Positions 53,310 to 61,793 of a DNA stretch of 64,000 nt are shown here, one piece after another. The notes under the pieces were generated by a model. That model was given only the letters and a program-made list of their open reading frames with translations. It had not been told where the DNA came from and made no database searches. The position numbers and the translations under genes were made by a program. Numbering within the stretch: position 1 is the first letter of the stretch; every line of letters begins with the position of its first letter. Source of the DNA: Aequoribacter fuscus (GTDB lineage Bacteria; Pseudomonadota; Gammaproteobacteria; Pseudomonadales; Halieaceae); NCBI RefSeq assembly GCF_009910365.1, contig NZ_CP036423.1, positions 744,001 through 808,000 of the forward strand, written 5' to 3'.

Positions 53310-54764
53310 ATGAATAGTTCTGTAAACCCTGCTATCGAAGCTAATTCGCGTTCAGAAACCGCCGAGGCGTTGGCGCAGACGCTACGCAAGCAAAGACAGG
53401 CTTTTTTGGCGGAGCCACAGCCAACTTTCGCGAGTCGCAAAGCCGATTTATTGCAGTTAAAGCGCTTAGTCGCAGAAAATTCAGATGCAATTATTGCCGC
53501 GATTTCAAAAGATTATGGCAACCGTTCTAGCTTTGAGTCTAAGTTTGCCGAGATTGTTACCGGTTTAGACACGATCAATCATACGATCAAGCATTTAAAA
53601 CGATGGATGAAGCCTCAGAAGCGGTCCATAGATTGGACCATGTACTTCGGTGCCAAGAATCGTTTGATACCTCAGCCCCTCGGCGTCGTTGGCTTGATTA
53701 TTCCATGGAATTTTCCGATCAACCTGACCTTCTCACAGCTTACCGCTGTGTTCGCGGCTGGTAATCGAGCCATGGTTAAAATGTCGGAAAATTCCATTCA
53801 TTTGACCCGTTTGTTACAACAACTCGCGCCGAACTATTTTGCTGATGACAAGCTGACCTTCTTTGAAGAGACCGGTTCGGTTGGTGTTGAATTCTCGAAA
53901 CAGCCATTTGACCTGATGATATTTACCGGCTCTGGTCAGACTGGTCGGAAGGTGATGGCCGCAGCGGCTGAAAATTTAACCCCTGTTATTTTGGAGCTGG
54001 GTGGTAAAGCCCCCGCAATCATCGACCCCGCCTACTCAATGCAGAAGGCTGTGGACCGAATTTTATTCGTGAAACAGTTTAATGCCGGCCAAATTTGTAC
54101 CAACGTAGATTATGTCTTTGTGCACAAGTCGCAAATCGATGATTTTGTTGCCAAAGCTGATGCGTATGCGCGGGCACATTGCCCAGATATTCTGTCGGAT
54201 GACTATACTTCGATAATCGATGATAGAGCGTACCAGCGGTTGGTTCATACGCTTGATGACGCGCGCGAGAAAGGTGCTCGCGTCGTACCGCTGAGTGACC
54301 AAACGCCCGATCCGACCTCACGGAAAATACCTCTACATTTGGTCTTGGATACAACGTCGGACATGCTCATTCGCCAGCGTGAAACCTTTGGGCCGCTGTT
54401 GATGGTCTTAAGCTACGAAACGTCGGATGATGTGATTACTTACGTTAATGCACATGATAGGCCGCTGGCGCTTTACCCATTTACCGATAATAAAGCGCTG
54501 TGTGATCGGTACATTAGCAATATCATGTCTGGTGGCGTTACTGTGAACGACGCCTTGTTCCATGTTGCGCAGCACGATTTGCCCTTTGGTGGTGTTGGCC
54601 CATCGGGAATGGGGCATTATCATGGATACGAGGGCTTTGTTGCGTGCTCGAAAATGCGGCCGGTATTTTATCAGGCATCGACAACCATGATGAAAAAGTT
54701 GGCACCACCCTATGGGGATTTCGCCAACAAGACCATGAACCTATTGATAAAAATGAAGCGCTAA
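53310..54764 (+). CDS. Coniferyl-aldehyde-type NAD(P) aldehyde dehydrogenase
   Basis: 484 residues. Catalytic C263 (FNAGQICTNVDYV) and general base E229 (VILELGGKAPAII), with the NAD motif FTGSGQTGRKVM. The sequence layout (DYGNRSSFESKFAEI, KRWMKPQKRS) fits the coniferyl aldehyde dehydrogenase/fatty aldehyde (class 3) branch. It would oxidise the aldehyde formed by the PQQ alcohol dehydrogenase encoded 31 nt downstream, giving a two-step alcohol-to-acid route. Cytoplasmic: no signal. The C-terminal ADH3-like tail (YQASTTMMKKLAPPY, MNLLIKMKR) may touch the membrane. Confidence 0.94.
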   Translation: MNSSVNPAIEANSRSETAEALAQTLRKQRQAFLAEPQPTFASRKADLLQLKRLVAENSDAIIAAISKDYGNRSSFESKFAEIVTGLDTINHTIKHLKRWMKPQKRSIDWTMYFGAKNRLIPQPLGVVGLIIPWNFPINLTFSQLTAVFAAGNRAMVKMSENSIHLTRLLQQLAPNYFADDKLTFFEETGSVGVEFSKQPFDLMIFTGSGQTGRKVMAAAAENLTPVILELGGKAPAIIDPAYSMQKAVDRILFVKQFNAGQICTNVDYVFVHKSQIDDFVAKADAYARAHCPDILSDDYTSIIDDRAYQRLVHTLDDAREKGARVVPLSDQTPDPTSRKIPLHLVLDTTSDMLIRQRETFGPLLMVLSYETSDDVITYVNAHDRPLALYPFTDNKALCDRYISNIMSGGVTVNDALFHVAQHDLPFGGVGPSGMGHYHGYEGFVACSKMRPVFYQASTTMMKKLAPPYGDFANKTMNLLIKMKR

Positions 54765-54795
54765 CGAGCGGCTCTGACAAACAAGGTGACGTGAA

Positions 54796-56934
54796 ATGAT
54801 CAACCTGGTTCGAAGTATGCGACAAAATGTATCGGTGTTGGCTCTCGCCACTCTGGTATTGATGGTGGGTTGTAATGACAGCGGCAATCCACAGGTAACG
54901 TCTAACGACGCAAGCGCCCCGCAAGAGCTTGATGTGGCGTGGGCCTCTCATGGCAATGATTGGGGAGAGCAACGCTACTCGAACTTGACGCAAATCAACA
55001 CGGATAATGTCTCTGAGCTTGGTCTTGCTTGGTACTTTGATATGTTCACCGATCGCGGGGTAGAAGCGACGCCGCTAATGGTGGACGGTGTGTTATATGT
55101 CACCAGCGCTTGGTCAATTGTGTACGCTTTAGACGCCAGAAGCGGCGAGTTACTGTGGTTCCACGATCCCAAAGTGCCTCGATCGTTTCTCGCCAAAGGC
55201 TGCTGCGATGCCGTGAACCGAGGTGCCGCTTATGCTCAAGGGCGAATTATTGCGAGTACTTACGACGGTCGTTTGATTTCTTTAGACGCCAAAACTGGCG
55301 AGCTGCAATGGGACGTTCAGACAACCGACCGAGAACAGTCCTACACCATTTCAGGTGCGCCACGTATTGCCAACGACAAGGTCATTATTGGTAACGGCGG
55401 CGCTGAATTGGGCGTTCGCGGGTATGTAACAGCTTACGATATTGCCACCGGCGAGCAACAGTGGCGTTTCTACACGGTGCCAGGAAACCCCGCCGATGGG
55501 TTTGAGAACGACACCATGGAAATGGCTGCTCAAACGTGGAATGGCGAATGGTGGAAATGGGGTGGCGGTGGCACCGCATGGGATTCTTTCGTATTTGATC
55601 CCAATCTTAACTTAGTCTACTTGGGTGTGGGTAATGGTTCTCCATGGAACCAAAAATTGCGCAGTCCCGGGGGTGGCGACAACTTATTTCTCGCATCGAT
55701 TGTCGCAGTAGACGCTGATACCGGCGAGTATGTTTGGCATTATCAAACGGCGCCTGGCGATACCTGGGATTACACTGCAACACAGCACATGATCCTGGCG
55801 GATCTAGAGTGGCAAGGTGAAACGCGAAAAGTCATCATGCAGGCGCCTAAAAATGGCTTTTTCTATGTGCTCGACCGTGCGACAGGCGAGCTTTTGTCGG
55901 CCGAACCTTACACCGCAATGACCTGGGCCACGCATGTTGATATGGCGACGGGTAAGCCCGTGGAAACCGAAACGGCCAGAGTGTTTGATGGGGAAAACGT
56001 AACGTTACCGAGCAATGCTGGTGGTCATAATTGGCCGCCCATGTCGTACAACCCAGATACGGGCCTCGTGTACATTCCGACACTGCAAGTAGGCATTCAG
56101 TTCAAAGAACCGACGCATGAGCGCGATACAAAGCCCGCACAGGGGTACTGGAATCAGGGTTTTGACCGCACCAATTACGTGCTGCCTCAACTGCCGAATA
56201 TCGACGAAATTGTCGATAGTGGAGTAAGCGGACAGTTACTGGCGTGGGACCCCGTCGCGGGAGAGGCGCGGTGGAAAGGCAACTTGGGACGCGTGAGCGG
56301 TGGCGGTGTGCTCAGCACGGCTGGCAATTTGGTGTTTCAGGGGCATCACGATCAATTCAGGGCATTGAATGCTACCAATGGTGATTTGCTTTGGTCTGAC
56401 GAGGTTCATACCGTGGCAATGGCGCCTCCCATTACATACAGCTTGGATGGACAGCAGTATGTGGCGATTGCCGTGGGCTTTGGTGGTGGCTTAGCGGCTG
56501 AGGCGGGCGCGGTATCGCACGGCTGGGATACCGACGCCAATATGTCACGAGTACTGGTTTATAAATTGGGTGGCACAGCAGAAGCGCCGGCTAACGAGGT
56601 TGTTCGTCAGCCGCTGCCGGAACCACCGCCTGTAACAGGAACCCAGGAGCAAATAGCACTGGGCCAGCAGATATTCCAGCGTCATTGCTCGGTCTGTCAC
56701 GGCGATGGATTGCGTACAGGAGGTTTGACTCCGGATTTAAAGCGTACTTCAGCTGGAACCCACGAGGTTTGGCAGAAAATTGTTCGGGAAGGGCTGCTTC
56801 AATATGGTGGGATGCCAGGGTTTGGCCAGTTTGTTACCGAGCAAGAGGCCGAGGCCGTGCGCCAATACGTTCTGGACGTTGCGAATACCGCCTATCAGCT
56901 GCAGGAATCGGCTAAGTTAGAAACAACGCAATAA
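54796..56934 (+). CDS. Second lipoprotein PQQ-dependent quinohemoprotein alcohol dehydrogenase
   Basis: 712 residues. Lipobox LVLMVGC with C26. Vicinal disulfide C136-C137, catalytic D325 in WDYTATQ (T327 instead of the lanthanide Asp), and heme c motif C631-x-x-C634-H635 with a likely Met ligand in GGMPGF. Close relative of the gene at 9580 along its length (shared CCDAVNRG, GNGGAELGVRGYVTAYD-type segments, KVIMQAPKNGFFYV). It oxidises an alcohol in the periplasm; electrons go to its own heme. The neighbouring AraC, TonB receptor and aldehyde dehydrogenase suggest a regulated pathway. Ribosome site AAGGTGACGTGAA. Confidence 0.93.
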   Translation: MINLVRSMRQNVSVLALATLVLMVGCNDSGNPQVTSNDASAPQELDVAWASHGNDWGEQRYSNLTQINTDNVSELGLAWYFDMFTDRGVEATPLMVDGVLYVTSAWSIVYALDARSGELLWFHDPKVPRSFLAKGCCDAVNRGAAYAQGRIIASTYDGRLISLDAKTGELQWDVQTTDREQSYTISGAPRIANDKVIIGNGGAELGVRGYVTAYDIATGEQQWRFYTVPGNPADGFENDTMEMAAQTWNGEWWKWGGGGTAWDSFVFDPNLNLVYLGVGNGSPWNQKLRSPGGGDNLFLASIVAVDADTGEYVWHYQTAPGDTWDYTATQHMILADLEWQGETRKVIMQAPKNGFFYVLDRATGELLSAEPYTAMTWATHVDMATGKPVETETARVFDGENVTLPSNAGGHNWPPMSYNPDTGLVYIPTLQVGIQFKEPTHERDTKPAQGYWNQGFDRTNYVLPQLPNIDEIVDSGVSGQLLAWDPVAGEARWKGNLGRVSGGGVLSTAGNLVFQGHHDQFRALNATNGDLLWSDEVHTVAMAPPITYSLDGQQYVAIAVGFGGGLAAEAGAVSHGWDTDANMSRVLVYKLGGTAEAPANEVVRQPLPEPPPVTGTQEQIALGQQIFQRHCSVCHGDGLRTGGLTPDLKRTSAGTHEVWQKIVREGLLQYGGMPGFGQFVTEQEAEAVRQYVLDVANTAYQLQESAKLETTQ

Positions 56935-56941
56935 ATCAAAC

Positions 56942-57103
56942 TCAGGGGTTGCTGACTCTCTTCTGTCGGCGCCCCTCAGCGCTACACCGTTTGGAACAGT
57001 AAATCACTGACTCCCAGTCGCGCTTCCATTTCGCGCGCCACGCAAACGGGCGCTCGCAGACGGGACAAATTTTAGTTGGAAGGTTTAGCTTTTTGTGCGC
57101 CAT
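56942..57103 (-). CDS. DUF2256 zinc-finger-like mini-protein
   Basis: 53 residues, easily missed because of its length. Sequence start [20 protein letters not shown], then [16 protein letters not shown] and SKRCS: two Cys pairs (C13, C16; C36, C40) suggest a small metal-binding fold. This pattern is DUF2256, a family I recall as often encoded beside photolyase/cryptochrome genes. Its ATG lies 1 nt after the stop of cry-DASH on the same strand, so the two are translationally coupled. It converges with the PQQ dehydrogenase gene, with 7 nt between the stops. Function unknown. Confidence 0.88.
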   Translation of the reverse strand: MAHKKLNLPTKICPVCERPFAWRAKWKRDWESVIYCSKRCSAEGRRQKRVSNP

Positions 57104-57104
57104 G

Positions 57105-58400
57105 TTAGCTTATCGGCCAATCGGCGGCGTCGGTGACAAACTCGGGCTGAGGGGTACGATAGCCATCCCACTGCGTAATAAAAAGCCCCTTGGGGTCGTA
57201 TTGCTCGGTTTGTTTGTCGATATTGAAGTGCCGGCCCCCGCGCGGGTCACTACCTACCCCTGCTATATACTGCCAATTGCCGTAGTTACTGGCCACATCG
57301 AAGTCGATGAGATACTTTTCGAAAAACGCCGCTCCGTAGCGCCAGTCAACACCTAGGTCGTGGATCAAACTGCTGGCTGCAATTTGACGGCCTCGGTTAC
57401 TCATAAAACCTGAGCGTACGAGTTGGTGCATTAAGGCGTTGACCAAAGGGTAATTGGTTTCACCACGACACCAGCGCGTGAACTGGCGTGGATCGAAGGT
57501 GCGCAACTGTTTTTTGCGAGCTACGCCATAGGGCAAGAACAGATGTACGCCATCGATTTGCGCGCGCCAATAGAAGAACTCGCGCCACAGCAGCTCGAAA
57601 AAGACCCAGTAGGTCGATTCGTTGGCCGTAACTTCGTTCTCGAAGCGCTGGACGTGGTGCAGGATGGTTCGGGGCGAGACAGCGCCGGTCGCAAGCCAAG
57701 GTGAAAGTGCGGAGTAGTTGTCTAGGCCGTCAAGAGCATTCCGCGTTTGCTTGTAGGTAGCAATCGCCTGTCGGTCAAAAACCCAGTGTTTGATTCTTCG
57801 CAGGGCTTCTTGTTCGCCACCGCGATACGGAAACGTGGGGTGAGGGCGAGTGTTATTGGATGGAGTAGGCCCGTATCGCACTTCGGTTATTTTCGGTGGC
57901 AGTTGCTTAGGCGTCGCAAGTGGCTCTGCAATGGGTTGGGCTTCCATTTTTTTGCGGAATGGCGTGAAGTGTTTGGGTAGATCGGCCAGATCAAAAGTGA
58001 GATCGTCCTCGTCGAACAGGGTGTTGCCCCGCGTTACGCTAACGTTACAGTCTAAGGCGTCTTGCAGTGCTTTGAGCGAGTTGCTTTCGTTGTAGGCCTG
58101 CGGACGCGAGGTGATGAGGTGTTCAATGCCAAGCTCCTCTATCATGAGGGGCAGCACTTGTTCAGGATGTTGTACGCTGACAAATACGTCTTGTCCAAGT
58201 TCGCTAAGCTGGTGCCTGAGGTGCTCGAGCGTTTCGCTCAAAAATCGCGTGCGTTGCGCGCCCAGTCCCGTGAGGTTGCACCATGGTCTGGGCTTTGGCC
58301 AGCAGTAGACAATCAGTAATTCGCTTGCCTGACTGGCCAGCTGAAAGCCTGCATTGTCAGCTAGGCGGAGATCATTTTGTAACCAAAGTAGGGTGCGCAT
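57105..58400 (-). CDS. Cryptochrome DASH
   Basis: 431 residues. The N-terminal photolyase domain starts [16 protein letters not shown]. The C-terminal FAD domain has the DASH signature run [37 protein letters not shown] and [15 protein letters not shown], close to the standard DASH GNDPR-x-x-RYFNI-x-KQ. DASH proteins repair CPDs in single-stranded DNA and may sense blue light. Coupled with the DUF2256 mini-gene downstream. It is divergent from the old yellow enzyme gene. Confidence 0.95.
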   Translation of the reverse strand: MRTLLWLQNDLRLADNAGFQLASQASELLIVYCWPKPRPWCNLTGLGAQRTRFLSETLEHLRHQLSELGQDVFVSVQHPEQVLPLMIEELGIEHLITSRPQAYNESNSLKALQDALDCNVSVTRGNTLFDEDDLTFDLADLPKHFTPFRKKMEAQPIAEPLATPKQLPPKITEVRYGPTPSNNTRPHPTFPYRGGEQEALRRIKHWVFDRQAIATYKQTRNALDGLDNYSALSPWLATGAVSPRTILHHVQRFENEVTANESTYWVFFELLWREFFYWRAQIDGVHLFLPYGVARKKQLRTFDPRQFTRWCRGETNYPLVNALMHQLVRSGFMSNRGRQIAASSLIHDLGVDWRYGAAFFEKYLIDFDVASNYGNWQYIAGVGSDPRGGRHFNIDKQTEQYDPKGLFITQWDGYRTPQPEFVTDAADWPIS

Positions 58401-58584
58401 AAAAGCCTCTGAGTTGAGACGTAGATACGCTTTAACGCAGGGCTCGGATTCTTATTGTAGGTGGACTGCTCACGCGTTGATCGTCACAAATCGTGACTGT
58501 CGTAAGCTGACCGCGCTAAGCGCTTGGCCTTAACATCGAGAGCCCGTATGCTAATTGCTTTAATGATAATGACTAGGAGTCACT

Positions 58585-59694
58585 GTGACTGACATAAGCT
58601 GTCTGTTTGAGCCCGTAACTTTGGGCAATTTAACCTTGCCCAATCGTATTGCCATGGCGCCCATGACGCGCAATTCATCGCCCGATAACATCCCGACGGA
58701 TGCAAACGTTGAGTACTACCGCAAACGTGCCGCGGCGGGTGTGGGTTTGATCATCAGCGAGGGTACTTGCGTCAACCACCCGGGCGCCAGTGGTTACCCG
58801 GGTGTTCCTTATTTTTACGGTGAAGAACGTTTAGCAGGATGGAAGCGAGTGGTCGAGGCCGTGCACGCTGAGGGCGGGAAATTTGCGCCACAGCTTTGGC
58901 ATGTCGGTGCCGTGCGTAAAGCGGGGACACCCCCCGAGGGCGATGTCCCCGGGTACGGTCCGTCCGGTATGAATGTGCCCGGCAAGGTCAATCGTCATGT
59001 CATGACTCAGCAGGACATTGACGACGTGATCAAGGCCTTTGCCGATGCGACGCGCGATGCTAAGGCGATTGGTTGTGATGCGGTAGAGCTGCACTGTGCA
59101 CACGGTTACTTACCCGATCAATTCCTGTGGGAAGGTACTAATCAACGCACTGATGAATACGGTGGCTCAATGGCAAATCGTTCCCGATTTGTGGTCGAGC
59201 TTATCAAAGCCTGTCGCGCGGCGGTGGGCCCCGACTTCCCCATTATCATGCGCTGGTCGCAGTGGAAACAACAAGATTACACGGTGAAGTTGGTCGACAC
59301 CCCAGAGCAGCTTGACGAATTTTTAAGGCCTTTCGTGGACGCTGGGGTCGACATCTTCCATTGCTCGACGCGCCGTTTCTGGGAGCCCGAGTTTGAAGGC
59401 AGTGATCTGAATTTGGCAGGCTGGACGAAGAAACTGACGGGTAAACCCACGATCAGTGTGGGTAGTGTGGGCCTGAACGCAGACTTTTTGCCACAAGCAG
59501 GAGAAACCGCTTTCCGTGCCGCCGAACCAGCAAGTCTAGATGAGCTAATCACGCGTATTAGCAATGACGAATTCGATTTGGTTGCGGTGGGGCGGGCATT
59601 AATTGCCAATCCGGAGTGGCCAGCTATGGTGAAAGCCGGTCGTTTTGATGAGCTCGAGTCTTACGATTCTAAGATGCTAATGACGCTTAAATAA
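58585..59694 (+). CDS. Old yellow enzyme-family NADH:flavin oxidoreductase
   Basis: 369 residues from the GTG at 58585 (AGGAGT upstream). FMN TIM-barrel with the family start LFEPVTLGNLTLPNRIAMAP, the active-site pair in HCAHGYLPDQF (His-x-x-His), and the C-terminal LVAVGRALIANPEW. It reduces activated C=C bonds with NAD(P)H. It lies 21 nt upstream of the CPD photolyase and probably shares its transcript, perhaps supplying reducing or detoxifying activity under light stress (inference). Confidence 0.95.
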   Translation: MTDISCLFEPVTLGNLTLPNRIAMAPMTRNSSPDNIPTDANVEYYRKRAAAGVGLIISEGTCVNHPGASGYPGVPYFYGEERLAGWKRVVEAVHAEGGKFAPQLWHVGAVRKAGTPPEGDVPGYGPSGMNVPGKVNRHVMTQQDIDDVIKAFADATRDAKAIGCDAVELHCAHGYLPDQFLWEGTNQRTDEYGGSMANRSRFVVELIKACRAAVGPDFPIIMRWSQWKQQDYTVKLVDTPEQLDEFLRPFVDAGVDIFHCSTRRFWEPEFEGSDLNLAGWTKKLTGKPTISVGSVGLNADFLPQAGETAFRAAEPASLDELITRISNDEFDLVAVGRALIANPEWPAMVKAGRFDELESYDSKMLMTLK

Positions 59695-59715
59695 ACGGCC
59701 TATAGGGGTGCCGTT

Positions 59716-61119
59716 TTGACAAGACATTTGGTTTGGTTCCGACAAGATTTACGCGTTTACGACAACACGGCTCTCTGGCATGCCTGCCTCGATCCCGAGG
59801 CAGACGTGATTGCCCTTTTTTGTGCGACGCCACAGCAGTGGCGCTTGCACGATATGGCCCCAGTGCGCGAGCGGTTTTTATGGCGCAACCTAACCGCATT
59901 GAAGGAGAGGTTAGGCGAGCTCAATATTCCCCTGGTGGTCAAACATTGTCAGACCTTTGAGGACTGCGTGCAGGATGTGCCAACACTGTGCGAGGCGTTA
60001 GGGGTCACAAATCTTTACGCTAATTGCGAATACCCTGTCAATGAGCAAAAGCGTGACAGAGCTATACGAGAGGCATTAGCGGACAAAGTCAGTTGCCACT
60101 GGCATCACGACTTTGGCATCAAACCCCTAGGCCTTCTGACGAAGACGGGTAACCCCTATACGGTCTTTAGCCCCTTTAAACGCGCTTGGATAGAGCGCTG
60201 GCGAGCTGACCCGGCACCAATTTATCCTGCCCCTGAGCCTCGCCGCTGTTCTGCAGCGGTGCCAGGTAGCGAGTTGCTCGCTTCAGATAAACAGGCAATG
60301 GACCAGTTTTGGCCAGCGGGGGAAGACGCCGCCATGAATCGTTTAGCGCATTTTTGTGAGGATCGTATCGACCACTACAAGGCCAAACGCGATCTACCCG
60401 CAGAGCCCGGTACCTCGGAACTGAGTCCTTATTTAGCTGCCGGCGTCATTTCGCCGAGAGTGTGTTTAGACGCCGCCATACGAGCCAATCGCGGTGACAT
60501 CCACGAGGGTAGGCAAGGCCCTGATACCTGGATCAGCGAGCTGATTTGGCGGGATTTTTACATTCACATCCTAGATACCTACCCCCGTGTATCGATGAAC
60601 CGCTGCTTTAGAGTCGAAGGCGAGAAGATTCCTTGGCGCAATGCTCCTGAGGACTTTGCTGCGTGGTGTGAGGGGCGCACGGGTTACCCTATCGTCGATG
60701 CCGCTATGCGGCAGTTGGTCCAAACCGGATGGATGCACAATCGCCTGCGCATGTTAGTCGCGATGTTTCTCACGAAACAGTTACTCATAGACTGGCGTGA
60801 GGGAGAACGTTTTTTTATGCAGCATTTAATCGACGGTGATTTGGGAGCGAATAATGGGGGTTGGCAGTGGGCAGCCTCGACAGGCACTGACGCGGCACCG
60901 TATTTTCGAATTTTTAATCCGATCACTCAAAGCCAAAAATTCGATGCTAGCGGTGCGTTTATTCGTCGCTTTGTACCTGAATTAAGAGAGTTGTCCGATA
61001 AAGATATTCACATGCCCGCGCCATTGATGCGACAAAGCTTGGCGAGTGCTTATCCTGAACCAGTCGTTGAATTGAAGTTTGCCCGTGAGCGAGCGCTTGC
61101 GGCGTTTAAATCGGTTTAG
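59716..61119 (+). CDS. phrB: Class I CPD photolyase (deoxyribodipyrimidine photolyase)
   Basis: 467 residues from the TTG at 59716, with AGGGG seven nt upstream. The antenna domain begins TRHLVWFRQDLRVYDNTALW, and the FAD domain has TGYPIVDAAMRQLVQTGWMH, NRLRMLVAMFLTKQLLIDW and NNGGWQWAASTGTDAAPYFR, diagnostic of class I CPD photolyases. It splits cyclobutane pyrimidine dimers using light. Third photolyase-family gene in the window. Confidence 0.97.
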   Translation: MTRHLVWFRQDLRVYDNTALWHACLDPEADVIALFCATPQQWRLHDMAPVRERFLWRNLTALKERLGELNIPLVVKHCQTFEDCVQDVPTLCEALGVTNLYANCEYPVNEQKRDRAIREALADKVSCHWHHDFGIKPLGLLTKTGNPYTVFSPFKRAWIERWRADPAPIYPAPEPRRCSAAVPGSELLASDKQAMDQFWPAGEDAAMNRLAHFCEDRIDHYKAKRDLPAEPGTSELSPYLAAGVISPRVCLDAAIRANRGDIHEGRQGPDTWISELIWRDFYIHILDTYPRVSMNRCFRVEGEKIPWRNAPEDFAAWCEGRTGYPIVDAAMRQLVQTGWMHNRLRMLVAMFLTKQLLIDWREGERFFMQHLIDGDLGANNGGWQWAASTGTDAAPYFRIFNPITQSQKFDASGAFIRRFVPELRELSDKDIHMPAPLMRQSLASAYPEPVVELKFARERALAAFKSV

Positions 61120-61126
61120 TAGAGAG

Positions 61127-61172
61127 AAAAAAGGCGTGCAGCAAAGCGAGGGGGGATATGGCGCTGCACGCC
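61127..61172 (-). terminator. Terminator after the DUF3501 operon
   Basis: GGCGTGCAGC (61133-61142) and GCTGCACGCC (61163-61172) form a perfect 10-bp stem with a 20-nt loop; six A at 61127-61132 are the T-run of the minus strand. It ends the leftward Fe-S/DUF3501 transcript. Confidence 0.85.
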
Positions 61173-61181
61173 CAGGAGTGA

Positions 61182-61778
61182 CTAGTTAATTGCGGCTTCG
61201 TTTAAGTCAGCCACCAGCGAGTTGCGAATATTGTCAGCGACTTCAAACGCGTCGATGCGGTAATTGTCGTGGTCAATACCAGCGAATATTTTCGCGCCTT
61301 TCTTCGCGGCGGTAATCATCGCGGGTGTAAGCTCGTAACGCATGAAGTGTACGCTTGAGGTCTTGTCAGCGGTTTCGCGTTCTAAATCCTCATCGGCGAT
61401 CGCAAAGATCTTGTCAAAGCCCTCGACCTGCAGCCAGGTTACGTCTTCGATACCAATGAGCTCGCCTAGACGCACAGCACGCTCGGCTGGGTCGGTGTAC
61501 TCGATCATAAACGTCGCCTTCCAGTTGTGTCCGTCTGGGATGAGTGGATTGTAGGCGTCGAGTTCCTCATGAATACCTTCAGCCTCGAATACGCGCTCGA
61601 TGCGCAGCATTTCTTGGATTTGGTACTTGATCGTCAGCGTATCTTCAAAGTACAGACGCGCGTGCGCACCCAACGCTAGCTGACGCGATTTCTTGTGCGC
61701 TAGCACCTTTTCCCGAAAGCCCGCACGTTCTTGTGCGTACTCTTCAAGTGACCAGAGATCGGCTCTGGATAAAGTCAT
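61182..61778 (-). CDS. DUF3501 family protein
   Basis: 198 residues, cytoplasmic. The start LSRADLWSLEEYAQERAGFR and the segments RIERVFEAEGIHEELDAYNP and GHNWKATFMIEY match DUF3501. This family is regularly encoded with a rubrerythrin and a two-cluster Fe-S oxidoreductase, as here. Its function is not established; a part in peroxide reduction through rubrerythrin is the usual suggestion from gene context. It follows the Fe-S gene after 15 nt, with AGGAGG just before the ATG. Confidence 0.92.
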   Translation of the reverse strand: MTLSRADLWSLEEYAQERAGFREKVLAHKKSRQLALGAHARLYFEDTLTIKYQIQEMLRIERVFEAEGIHEELDAYNPLIPDGHNWKATFMIEYTDPAERAVRLGELIGIEDVTWLQVEGFDKIFAIADEDLERETADKTSSVHFMRYELTPAMITAAKKGAKIFAGIDHDNYRIDAFEVADNIRNSLVADLNEAAIN

Positions 61779-61793
61779 AGTATCCTCCTAAGT

